DNA of 5,907 bases from positions 1-5,907 of the forward strand of contig JACMLA010000226.1 of the NCBI GenBank assembly GCA_014379815.1. Direction: 5' to 3'. Positions within the stretch are counted from its first letter, which is position 1. Each line of letters opens with the position of its first letter. Below, piece by piece: positions 1-5,079 of the stretch. The stretch comes from Bryobacteraceae bacterium. GTDB taxonomy: Bacteria > Acidobacteriota > Terriglobia > Bryobacterales > Bryobacteraceae. Below the pieces are notes generated by a model. The model ran no database searches, was not told where the DNA came from, and was given only the letters and a program-made list of their open reading frames with translations. The position numbers and the translations under genes are program-made.

Positions 1-341
1 ATCGCCGCCATAGGTGGGATGGCCTTCGCCGCGATCAAGTTGTCGAGAACGACCGTAGCTCGCCAGGAACCGTCTTCTTTTACGAATCCTGCGCCGTCCT
101 GAAAGATCATCACAGGGAGAGGTTTGCCGGGCTCAGCTTGCGGTGGAGCATACACCCAGTAGTTCCGAACGGTCCCGGGAAAAACTTTGCTGGCCGTCCA
201 CTTGTGCTCGGTTACTTTGCCCTGAGGCACACCCGGCTTGCGCTGGGAATCAGGACCCAGCTGGTAGGTTTCCGCGCCCGCTGCGCTTGCAGCCAGTAGT
301 GCGGATACCAGTAGTGCGGAGGAAAGAAAAATGCGGATCAC
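1..341 (-). CDS. Secreted esterase-like alpha/beta hydrolase, N-terminal part (runs off left edge)
   Basis: The first 113 residues are visible. An N-terminal signal peptide (MIRIF, then an Ala/Leu-rich core) ends in a likely signal peptidase I site AGA|E after residue 23, so the protein is exported. The mature part reads like the start of the Fes/esterase-D family (PF00756): a strand NYWVYAPPQ at about 60-68, then PLPVMIFQDGAGF at 75-87. The catalytic Ser, Asp and His would lie beyond the window, so activity and substrate cannot be judged. The start is fixed: it is a GTG at 341-339, because this frame has an in-frame TGA at 353-351 and no other start codon between. The GTG overlaps the TGA of the upstream kinase gene (GTGA), and there is no clear Shine-Dalgarno, so translation probably depends on coupling. 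In related annotations such proteins are often labelled enterochelin esterase, but nothing here points to siderophores. The esterase call is from family resemblance. Confidence 0.72.
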   Translation of the reverse strand, partial: MIRIFLSSALLVSALLAASAAGAETYQLGPDSQRKPGVPQGKVTEHKWTASKVFPGTVRNYWVYAPPQAEPGKPLPVMIFQDGAGFVKEDGSWRATVVLDNLIAAKAIPPMAA

Positions 342-820
342 GACTCTGCATCATATCGCTCCGGGATGCCTCCCGCGGAATAAATCGTCACGACGGAGAA
401 CCCTTCTTCCAGGGAGGGACGCGAGATTCGCGCAGCCATAGCCTCGATGGCCCATTCCGGTACCATCCGCTCCCGGCCGCGATTGCGCTCTTTACAAATC
501 TCAACTGGTGTGTCGAAGAACACAGCTTCCGCTGCCGCATCGTAAAGCTGCGCCAGCTTGATGTAGGTTCGTCGCTCCCCGGTCGTACTATTCGTGGCGT
601 CGACATAGGTGACTGGCCGCCGCAACTCGAGGCGCTTTCGGACGAGGTACCGGACTGTGGCAAAAACCGCGCCGTGTATCAGCTGATTAGAAACGTCGTC
701 AGAAAGCAGAAAGCGAACATCATCGGTAGAGACGACTGCAACGCCCTGTTTCCGGGCCCATGTGCTTTTGCCGGACCCGGGCAAGCCGGATAACACCACG
801 ATCCGGGGCCTGTCCCTCAT
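338..820 (-). CDS. Polynucleotide-kinase-like P-loop kinase (AAA_33 type)
   Basis: A 160-residue protein with an ATP-binding Walker A loop GLPGSGKST at residues 12-20. It matches the kinase domain of phage T4 polynucleotide kinase in several places. STDDVR (31-36) corresponds to the T4 segment that holds the catalytic Asp35 and the phosphate-binding Arg38, here D33 and R36. [12 protein letters not shown] (73-84) matches the DTNLNPERR region. [20 protein letters not shown] (109-128) matches the lid and following helix. The family phosphorylates 5'-OH ends of nucleic acids or other small hydroxyl substrates. There is no phosphatase or ligase domain, so it is a stand-alone kinase module and its substrate is unknown. 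A zeta-toxin-like kinase is a weaker alternative, and no antitoxin gene lies beside it. ATG at 820-818 overlaps the regulator's TGA (ATGA), and its own TGA overlaps the esterase GTG. It is thus the middle gene of a coupled trio. The fold is secure; the role is inferred. Confidence 0.88.
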   Translation of the reverse strand: MRDRPRIVVLSGLPGSGKSTWARKQGVAVVSTDDVRFLLSDDVSNQLIHGAVFATVRYLVRKRLELRRPVTYVDATNSTTGERRTYIKLAQLYDAAAEAVFFDTPVEICKERNRGRERMVPEWAIEAMAARISRPSLEEGFSVVTIYSAGGIPERYDAES

Positions 821-2583
821 CGCGGAGCAGACTGCTTCAGGAGTTCGCGCAGACCATGTTTGCGGATCAGCCGGAGCAGGGAATTAGGGTGGATGCCCAG
901 CAGATTCGCCGCCTCTTTGTAATCGCCCCGTGCCTGCTCCCAGGCGCGCAGAATTGCGTCCCTGCGAGCGTCCCCGACGGCAGACTCGTACGTTGTCTGC
1001 AGATCTGTTGCATACGTGTCGGTGAGAGCGCCGGTGATGCTGTCCGGCAGGTCTGTCGTGTTCAACCACTCGGTCTCACTAAGAACCACGCCGCGCTCCA
1101 TGGCGTTTTCCAGTTCGCGGACATTGCCAGGCCATGTGTAGCGGATCAGAAGACGCTCTGCTTCCGGAGATATTCCGGCAATCGGCCTTCCGATGCGCTG
1201 TGCAGACTTGCGAAGAAAATGCTCCGCCAGGAGAGAGATATCCTCAGGGCGTTCGCGCAATGACGGCGTACGCAGGGCCACCACATTTAGACGATGGTAA
1301 AGATCTTCACGAAAAGAGCCGCGCTTCACCTCGGCTGCGAGGTCGCGATTTGTCGCGGCCACGATTCGAACGTTAAGGGGAAGTGTCTTCGTGCTGCCCA
1401 CACGCTCAAATTCCCGTTGCTGCAGGACCCGCAGGAGCTTTGCCTGCAGCGTGGGCGCCAGCTCGCCAATTTCGTCGAGAAAAACACTGCCGCCATCGGC
1501 AGCTTCCAGCTTTCCCTTTTTCTGCGCGATGGCTCCGGTGAATGCGCCCTTCTCATGTCCGAAGAGCTCACTCTCAAGTAAGGTTTCTGTCAGAGCCGCG
1601 CAGTTGATGGCCACGAAAGGCTTGTTCCGCCGGGGACTGCTCTGATGAACGGCGCGAGCGATTAGCTCCTTACCGGTGCCGCTTTCGCCCAAAACGAGAA
1701 CAGTTGTGTCCTGGGGGCCTACGCGCTGCACCAGCTGGAGCAGGCGACGCATGGAAGCGCTGCGGCCTACGATTCCAAAGGCATCTGTGGACAACTGCTC
1801 CTGCAACAATTCGTTCTCACGTCGTAAGGCCTGAATTTCACGCACATTCTCCAGTGCAACCGAGGCAAGCGTCGATATCGCGCTCACAATCTCGAGATGC
1901 TCCTCAAGCATGGGCACTTCTTGCGCGGTGAACCAGATGATGATCACACCTCTGGCAACACCGGAGGCGTAAACAGGGACGGCAACGTAGGCCTCCTTCG
2001 CCTCAACCAGAGGACCTTCTGCCAGCAGCCGGTCCACGATGGCCGGTACTCCCGGATGCTCTGCGCTGCGCTCTTCGCCCAGCTCCCGCAATGCCCGCTC
2101 ATCTGGTGAGAGAAGAACTATTACTGACTCGCAGGGCAGAAGCTCAGCAATCAAGCTGAGGGCGTGATTTTCCAACAGCTCCGCTTGGGGCGCACTGGTG
2201 CTGGTGACCATTCCCTTGAACAGGAACAGCAACGTACAGGCACGAAGCAGCGTAATCCTGGCGGCAGACGGCTGCTCTTCCTCGAGCCCTATTTCGGCCG
2301 GCTCCTGGTATGCGAACACAGATTCGCCCACGCTTATCTGGTCTCCCTTTTCCAGCCAATGCTGTGCAGTACGAAAACCGTTGACGTATGTTCCACCTCC
2401 GGTATGCAAATCGGAGAGACGGAACCGGCCACCTTCCGGCTCGATCAGGCAGTGATGCCACGCGGCTGCGAGATCCGGCAAAACAATGTCGGACGACGGT
2501 GCCCGTCCTATCCCGACTGACGTATCGGGAAGAAAAAAGCGTTGTCCTGCGAGGGAACCGCTAATGGCGATCAACTCGGCCAT
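817..2583 (-). CDS. Sigma-54-dependent transcriptional activator with FHA and GAF sensor domains
   Basis: A complete 588-residue enhancer-binding protein. Residues 1-93 form an FHA domain ([14 protein letters not shown] at 24-37, GGGTYVNG at 62-69), which normally binds phosphothreonine. Residues about 110-247 look like a GAF sensor, followed by a short coiled coil (244-264). The AAA+ domain runs from about 270 to 500: Walker A GESGTGKE (299-306), sigma-54 contact loop GAFTGA (346-351), Walker B GGSVFLDE (364-371), sensor I region TNRD (411-414), arginine fingers near R425 and R431, and sensor [10 protein letters not shown] (486-493). A Fis-type helix-turn-helix occupies about 540-577. All ATPase and sigma-54 contact motifs are intact, so it should remodel the sigma-54 holoenzyme. 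There is no receiver domain, so control is through FHA/GAF rather than a classical histidine kinase. The FHA lacks some usual phospho-contact residues. It heads the minus-strand operon and lies divergent from two genes that carry sigma-54-like promoters, its likely targets. Confidence 0.96.
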   Translation of the reverse strand: MAELIAISGSLAGQRFFLPDTSVGIGRAPSSDIVLPDLAAAWHHCLIEPEGGRFRLSDLHTGGGTYVNGFRTAQHWLEKGDQISVGESVFAYQEPAEIGLEEEQPSAARITLLRACTLLFLFKGMVTSTSAPQAELLENHALSLIAELLPCESVIVLLSPDERALRELGEERSAEHPGVPAIVDRLLAEGPLVEAKEAYVAVPVYASGVARGVIIIWFTAQEVPMLEEHLEIVSAISTLASVALENVREIQALRRENELLQEQLSTDAFGIVGRSASMRRLLQLVQRVGPQDTTVLVLGESGTGKELIARAVHQSSPRRNKPFVAINCAALTETLLESELFGHEKGAFTGAIAQKKGKLEAADGGSVFLDEIGELAPTLQAKLLRVLQQREFERVGSTKTLPLNVRIVAATNRDLAAEVKRGSFREDLYHRLNVVALRTPSLRERPEDISLLAEHFLRKSAQRIGRPIAGISPEAERLLIRYTWPGNVRELENAMERGVVLSETEWLNTTDLPDSITGALTDTYATDLQTTYESAVGDARRDAILRAWEQARGDYKEAANLLGIHPNSLLRLIRKHGLRELLKQSAPR

Positions 2584-2603
2584 GAATTGTTGCCTGGGGG
2601 AGC

Positions 2604-2620
2604 TGTCCTCATACTAGCAA
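2604..2620 (-). promoter_or_regulatory. Candidate extended -10 promoter of the activator operon
   Basis: Read on the minus strand, TGCTAGTAT (2619-2611) is an extended -10 element (TGN followed by TAGTAT). It predicts a transcript start near 2604, giving a leader of about 21 nt before the ATG at 2583-2581. No convincing -35 hexamer lies at 16-18 nt. The leader has only a weak Shine-Dalgarno (AGG in CCAGGCAACAATTC). This is a motif match only. Confidence 0.4.
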
Positions 2621-2670
2621 TCGAAATTAACCGTAAGGCTGGCGTGATTATCGCAAAGAGATGAGGAAAC

Positions 2671-2684
2671 GTTAGCTAACCAGC
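2671..2684. promoter_or_regulatory. Candidate activator binding site (palindrome) upstream of the first secreted-protein gene
   Basis: GTTAGCTAAC (2671-2680) is a perfect 10-bp palindrome. Read on the minus strand with its flank it is GCTGGTTAGCTAAC. This agrees at 12 of 14 positions with GCTGGTTAGCAAAT at 3270-3283, upstream of the second secreted-protein gene. It is centred about 76 nt before the predicted sigma-54 transcript start, a normal place for an enhancer-binding-protein site. Assignment to the divergent activator is inference. Confidence 0.42.
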
Positions 2685-2705
2685 AACATCGAAGGCTTTC
2701 CAACA

Positions 2706-2725
2706 ACTTGCAAGTTTTTTGCAAG
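2706..2725. repeat. Inverted repeat CTTGCAA-N5-TTGCAAG
   Basis: Arms CTTGCAA (2707-2713) and TTGCAAG (2719-2725) are perfect inverted copies around a 5-nt spacer. The left arm is itself part of the palindrome ACTTGCAAGT, and the TTGCAAG unit also occurs as a direct repeat. It lies immediately upstream of the candidate -24 element, so it could be an operator or contribute DNA curvature through its T6 run. It is not a terminator: no U-tract follows and no gene ends here. Confidence 0.5.
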
Positions 2726-2741
2726 CGGGTTCCAGATTGCA
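2726..2741 (+). promoter_or_regulatory. Candidate sigma-54 (-24/-12) promoter of the first secreted-protein gene
   Basis: CGGGTTCCAGATTGCA has GG at 2727-2728 and GC at 2739-2740, the exact spacing of the consensus TGGCACG-N4-TTGCW. The -12 half (TTGCA) is perfect; the -24 half keeps only the invariant GG. Transcription would start near 2752, about 63 nt before the ATG. The same spacing and the CAG-N-TTGCA core recur before the second gene. No sigma-70 -35/-10 pair of acceptable spacing was found here. Confidence 0.5.
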
Positions 2742-2746
2742 TTCCT

Positions 2747-2758
2747 TTTACGCGTAAA
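2747..2758. repeat. Perfect 12-bp palindrome at the predicted transcript start
   Basis: TTTACGCGTAAA is perfectly self-complementary and spans the predicted sigma-54 start site near 2752. Only its right part, GCGTAA (2752-2757), is kept at the same place in the second gene's promoter (3378-3383). A repressor operator or a 5' mRNA hairpin is possible; no factor can be named. Confidence 0.4.
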
Positions 2759-2814
2759 GGAACCGCACGAGCCAGAGCACGAACAACTGGCCCGGGCCGA
2801 AAAGGAGACAGGAC

Positions 2815-3231
2815 ATGACACTCAATCTTATCCGTGTGGCGACTATTGCCGGACTGCTCTCGGTCGCAGGCACGTCCGCTTTTGCTCAGCATTTGACTGG
2901 AAAAGTTCCATTCGATTTCAAAGTCTCTTCCGTAACGATGCCGGCAGGCTCTTACGAGTTTCTGCGCCAGGACAACAGCCTGGCGTGGGTGTTGCGAAAT
3001 GCGGAAACCGGGCAGCGCTCCATGGTTGTTCCCGCGTATGGTGGAGTTGCTCGGCGTGTCGACGCGGAACGTGACCGCTCGGTGTTGGTATTCCGGTGTG
3101 TGGGAAGGACGTGTGCGCTGGCCTCGCTGTTCAACGCCGGTTCAAGAGACGGAATTGGTTTCCCTGTCAAGCTGCCCAATGTAACCCCGGACGTCCAGGT
3201 TGCCACGCTACGGATTGCGCTTTCCGAATAA
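2815..3231 (+). CDS. Small exported protein with a conserved Cys pair, paralogue of the next gene
   Basis: A 138-residue protein with a clear signal peptide (MTLNLIRVATIAGLLSVAG) and a likely cleavage site AFA|Q after residue 24. The mature chain of about 114 residues is predicted to be mostly beta strands. It shares with the next gene product the motifs KVPFDF (30-35), TMPAGSYEF (41-49), VFRCVGRTCA (92-101) and NAGS (107-110). C95 and C100 could form a disulfide after export. I associate this architecture with a family of uncharacterised secreted proteins common in Acidobacteriota; no biochemical role is known to me. A strong AAGGAG at 2802-2807 sits 7 nt before the ATG, which fixes the start. 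The gene is divergent from the sigma-54 activator and has a candidate sigma-54 promoter, so conditional high expression is plausible. It ends 228 nt before the next gene, without an obvious classical terminator apart from the hairpin at 3305-3346. Confidence 0.85.
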   Translation: MTLNLIRVATIAGLLSVAGTSAFAQHLTGKVPFDFKVSSVTMPAGSYEFLRQDNSLAWVLRNAETGQRSMVVPAYGGVARRVDAERDRSVLVFRCVGRTCALASLFNAGSRDGIGFPVKLPNVTPDVQVATLRIALSE

Positions 3232-3269
3232 AAGTCGAGCTTGAACCCGATGGTTTGTGACTTTAACAA

Positions 3270-3283
3270 GCTGGTTAGCAAAT
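3270..3283. promoter_or_regulatory. Candidate activator binding site upstream of the second secreted-protein gene
   Basis: GCTGGTTAGCAAAT shares an uninterrupted 10-nt block GCTGGTTAGC, and 12 of 14 positions overall, with the minus-strand reading of 2684-2671. It is centred about 100 nt before the predicted sigma-54 start near 3379. This copy is a less symmetrical version of the upstream palindrome. A matching CTAAC half lies at 3294-3298. Confidence 0.42.
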
Positions 3284-3304
3284 AGGTGGTGCCACTAACA
3301 ATCG

Positions 3305-3346
3305 GTAAGGGCGGGCTCTTAGAAATCAACCACTTGCCGCCCTTAC
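3305..3346 (+). terminator. Long-loop hairpin; weak terminator or control-region structure
   Basis: GTAAGGGCGG (3305-3314) and CCGCCCTTAC (3337-3346) form a perfect 10-bp stem around a 22-nt loop. It lies 73 nt after the stop of the first secreted-protein gene, so it may end that transcript. It has no real T-run (TTACTTTGG follows), and the loop is long. It also lies inside the second gene's control region and its loop contains the IHF-like site, so a DNA-level role is an alternative. Confidence 0.45.
3324..3336 (+). promoter_or_regulatory. Candidate IHF binding site
   Basis: AATCAACCACTTG matches the IHF consensus WATCAANNNNTTR at every defined position. It lies between the candidate activator site (3270-3283) and the candidate -24 element (3354-3355), where IHF commonly bends DNA at sigma-54 promoters. 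Whether this organism's IHF/HU homologue has the same preference is not known from the window. Confidence 0.45.
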
Positions 3347-3352
3347 TTACTT

Positions 3353-3368
3353 TGGTTCTCAGCTTGCA
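3353..3368 (+). promoter_or_regulatory. Candidate sigma-54 (-24/-12) promoter of the second secreted-protein gene
   Basis: TGGTTCTCAGCTTGCA has TGG at 3353-3355 and TTGCA at 3364-3368, with GG and GC at the required spacing. It agrees with the first gene's element at GG, at CAG and across TTGCA. The predicted start is near 3379, within GCGTAA (3378-3383), the same hexamer found at the first gene's start. The leader would be about 80 nt. No sigma-70 pair of acceptable spacing was found nearby. Confidence 0.53.
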
Positions 3369-3459
3369 ACCTTAGAAGCGTAACGAAAAAGCAGCCACGC
3401 CAGTTCCCGTCCGTCTGGCACGAATGAGCTGAACGAAAAAACAAGGAGACTTGATAATT

Positions 3460-3885
3460 ATGAAAAACCTAGTTCGCCTCGCCAGTATTGCCGGACTGAT
3501 TGCATTCAGTGGTTCCGCGGCATTCGCGCAGTCTGATATGAAAGCGCGCGTCCCATTCGCGTTTGCGACTCCCGGTGGCGGCCAGATGCCCGCCGGCACC
3601 TATGCGGTATCCAAACTCAGCAATAACTCCGTTCTGACAACCTACCGGTTGTACAACGTGGAGTCCCGCAAAAGCGTCATCGCGTTTGCGGCTGAGGTTG
3701 TCCAGCGTCCCGAGAAGGACACAACCTACGCGCCACAGCTGACCTTCCGCTGTGCAGGTGAGAATTGCGCAATCTCCGGCATCTTCCACACAGGTTCCAA
3801 GTACGGAAGTGGCATGCGCGTACGGATGAAGAACGTCGATCCGGCCATGCAAATCGCTGAGATCGCCATCCCGGTAGGCGAGTAA
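3460..3885 (+). CDS. Small exported protein with a conserved Cys pair, paralogue of the preceding gene
   Basis: A 141-residue protein with a signal peptide (MKNLVRLASIAGLIAFSGSA) and a likely cleavage site AFA|Q after residue 23. Mature-chain motifs shared with its neighbour are ARVPFAF (29-35), QMPAGTYAV (42-50), TFRCAGENCA (95-104) and HTGS (110-113); C98 and C103 match the neighbour's Cys pair. Fold and function are unknown; an envelope or extracellular protein of beta structure is the most that can be inferred. The ATG at 3460 is chosen over an in-frame TTG at 3451, because AAGGAG (3443-3448) is only 2 nt from the TTG but 11 nt from the ATG, and the signal peptide begins naturally at MKN. 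Its own candidate sigma-54 promoter, upstream site and IHF site suggest independent but parallel control with the first copy. A strong terminator follows 42 nt after the stop. The pair probably arose by tandem duplication that included the promoter. Confidence 0.87.
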   Translation: MKNLVRLASIAGLIAFSGSAAFAQSDMKARVPFAFATPGGGQMPAGTYAVSKLSNNSVLTTYRLYNVESRKSVIAFAAEVVQRPEKDTTYAPQLTFRCAGENCAISGIFHTGSKYGSGMRVRMKNVDPAMQIAEIAIPVGE

Positions 3886-3927
3886 GCTTCCCCTTCCTTC
3901 ACGACTTTTGATTTCGCCCCCCTGAGT

Positions 3928-3965
3928 GGCTGTCGGATCGTAGCTGACCGACAGCCCATTTTTTT
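3928..3965 (+). terminator. Strong intrinsic terminator
   Basis: GGCTGTCGG (3928-3936) and CCGACAGCC (3948-3956) make a perfect 9-bp GC-rich stem with an 11-nt loop, followed at once by CA and a run of seven T (3959-3965). It lies 42 nt after the stop of the second secreted-protein gene and separates it from the DUF3500 gene. The T-run ends only a few bases before that gene's -10 element. Confidence 0.9.
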
Positions 3966-3971
3966 GTCTTG

Positions 3972-3987
3972 TGATACACTCCCGGCG
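3972..3987 (+). promoter_or_regulatory. Extended -10 promoter, likely leaderless start of the DUF3500 gene
   Basis: TGATACACT (3972-3980) is TGN plus TACACT, a 4-of-6 match to TATAAT. The usual +1 falls on position 3987, the G of the GTG start codon. No -35 hexamer and no Shine-Dalgarno are visible. The spacing to the start codon is identical to that before the gene at 5079. Confidence 0.5.
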
Positions 3988-5036
3988 TGCTACCCCGTGT
4001 CTTTCGTCCTTTCTGCTACCTTCCTGTCTGTCTTCTCTTGACCTCGGTTTCCCTGTTTTCCTTCCATGACCACGAGGAAGACGCAGCTCCGGCGATGACC
4101 GATGCCGCTTCTAACTTCCTCGCGTCGTTGACTCCCGAGCAAAGCGCAAAAGCTAAGTTCGCATTCGCTGACGAAGAGCGATACAACTGGCACTTCATTC
4201 CACGTGAGCGCAAAGGCCTGGCAGTCCGCGAGATGTCCCCTCACCAGAAGCACCTCGCAAGTGCGCTGCTCAGCGCGGCCCTGAGTCAGAGGGGATATAT
4301 CAAGGCCACCACGATCATGAGCCTCGAAGACGTCCTTCGCATCCTTGAGAAAGATAGCGGCGAGAGACGTAATCCTGAGAAGTACTACTTTTCCATCTTT
4401 GGTGAACCTTCAGAAAAAGAAAAATGGGGGCTGCGCGTCGAGGGGCATCATGTCAGCCTGAACTTCACCCTCGCAAACGGGCGTGTGGTGGGGGCACCCA
4501 ACTTCTTTGGCGCAAATCCGGCAGAAGTCCGGGAAGGTCCACGCAAAGGTCTCCGGGTTCTTCATGGAGAAGAAGACTCAGCCCGTTCGCTAATGCAAAT
4601 GTTGACGCCGGAACAGAAGAATGTCGCGGTTGTCACCAAAACTGCGTATAAAGACATTCTCACCGAAGCGTCACGGAAGGCAGCACTCGCTGGTCAGCCC
4701 TCCGGACTTTCCGCTGAAAAGATGACGGCCCGTCAAAGGGAAGCGCTGCATAAAGTCATTAACCATTATGTTTATAACGTGCCCGACTCCGCTGCAAAGG
4801 CACGTGCAGCCCTGGTGGCCAAAGCGGGTAACAAACTGCTCTTCGCATGGGCTGGCGTGGAAGAGAAGGGAGGTCCGCACTATTACCGGATCCAGGGTGC
4901 CGACTTCCTGATTGAATACGACAACACGCAGAACGATTCGAATCACATACACTCGGTCTGGCGTGAGCTTAGCGGCGACTGGGGGGCGGACCTTCTGGGC
5001 CAGCACTACAACGCCAGTAAGCACGATCACCGCTGA
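3987..5036 (+). CDS. Secreted DUF3500 family protein of unknown function
   Basis: A 349-residue protein that I recognise as DUF3500 (PF12006). Family signatures are FLASLTPEQ (44-52), DEERYNWHFIPRERKGL (62-78), REMSPHQ (81-87), SQRGYIKATTIMSLEDVLR (100-118), YYFSIFGEPS (133-142), EGHHVSLNFTL (152-162), FFGANPAEV (173-181), GPRKGLRVL (184-192), and near the end FLIEYDNTQNDSNHIHSVWRE (307-327). The repeated His, Asp and Glu in conserved places, and the His-rich tail (YNASKHDHR), would suit metal binding, but no reaction is known to me. The N-terminus (about 1-26) is hydrophobic and looks like a signal peptide, with two Cys at 10 and 15; the exact cleavage site is unclear. The GTG start at 3987 is the only one that keeps this segment; the next in-frame Met (37) would remove it. 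The gene follows a strong terminator and has its own promoter, so it is not co-transcribed with the preceding pair. Confidence 0.9.
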   Translation: MLPRVFRPFCYLPVCLLLTSVSLFSFHDHEEDAAPAMTDAASNFLASLTPEQSAKAKFAFADEERYNWHFIPRERKGLAVREMSPHQKHLASALLSAALSQRGYIKATTIMSLEDVLRILEKDSGERRNPEKYYFSIFGEPSEKEKWGLRVEGHHVSLNFTLANGRVVGAPNFFGANPAEVREGPRKGLRVLHGEEDSARSLMQMLTPEQKNVAVVTKTAYKDILTEASRKAALAGQPSGLSAEKMTARQREALHKVINHYVYNVPDSAAKARAALVAKAGNKLLFAWAGVEEKGGPHYYRIQGADFLIEYDNTQNDSNHIHSVWRELSGDWGADLLGQHYNASKHDHR

Positions 5037-5063
5037 GCATCTACCTGCGCACCTGAGCGCGCT

Positions 5064-5079
5064 TGCTACGATTCGGTTA
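5064..5079 (+). promoter_or_regulatory. Extended -10 promoter, likely leaderless start of the beta-propeller gene
   Basis: TGCTACGAT (5064-5072) is TGN plus TACGAT, 4 of 6 to TATAAT. The expected +1 is position 5079, the A of the ATG. There is no Shine-Dalgarno in the 42-nt gap after the DUF3500 gene and no convincing terminator there, so read-through from that gene is also possible. Confidence 0.47.

Noticed and set aside
345..354. ATGATG just upstream of the esterase start (minus strand)
   Set aside because: Both ATGs are out of the esterase frame and yield no signal peptide; an in-frame TGA at 353-351 leaves GTG 341-339 as the start.
143..793. Long open frame on the plus strand (216 codons)
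   Set aside because: It lies antisense to the kinase and esterase genes, which have clear motifs, coupled junctions and a signal peptide; its protein is Arg/Cys/Pro-rich and resembles nothing.
338..820. Kinase as a zeta-type toxin of a toxin-antitoxin pair
   Set aside because: No small antitoxin gene is adjacent; residues match the T4 polynucleotide kinase domain better, and the gene is coupled to a regulator and an esterase.
760..1263. Plus-strand open frame of 167 codons
   Set aside because: It is antisense to the HTH and AAA+ region of the activator, whose reading frame is unambiguous.
3416..3430. Exact TGGCACG, the ideal sigma-54 -24 sequence, before the second secreted-protein gene
   Set aside because: The downstream GC (3428-3429) is one base too close to GG, the -12 half reads GAGCT rather than TTGCW, and the start would fall on the ribosome binding site. 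The element at 3353-3368 fits better.
3451..3459. In-frame TTG start for the second secreted-protein gene
   Set aside because: It is only 2 nt after AAGGAG; the ATG at 3460 has workable spacing and begins a normal signal peptide.
5037..5066. GCGC-ACCTGA-GCGC as a terminator after the DUF3500 gene
   Set aside because: The stem is only 4 bp and no T-run follows.
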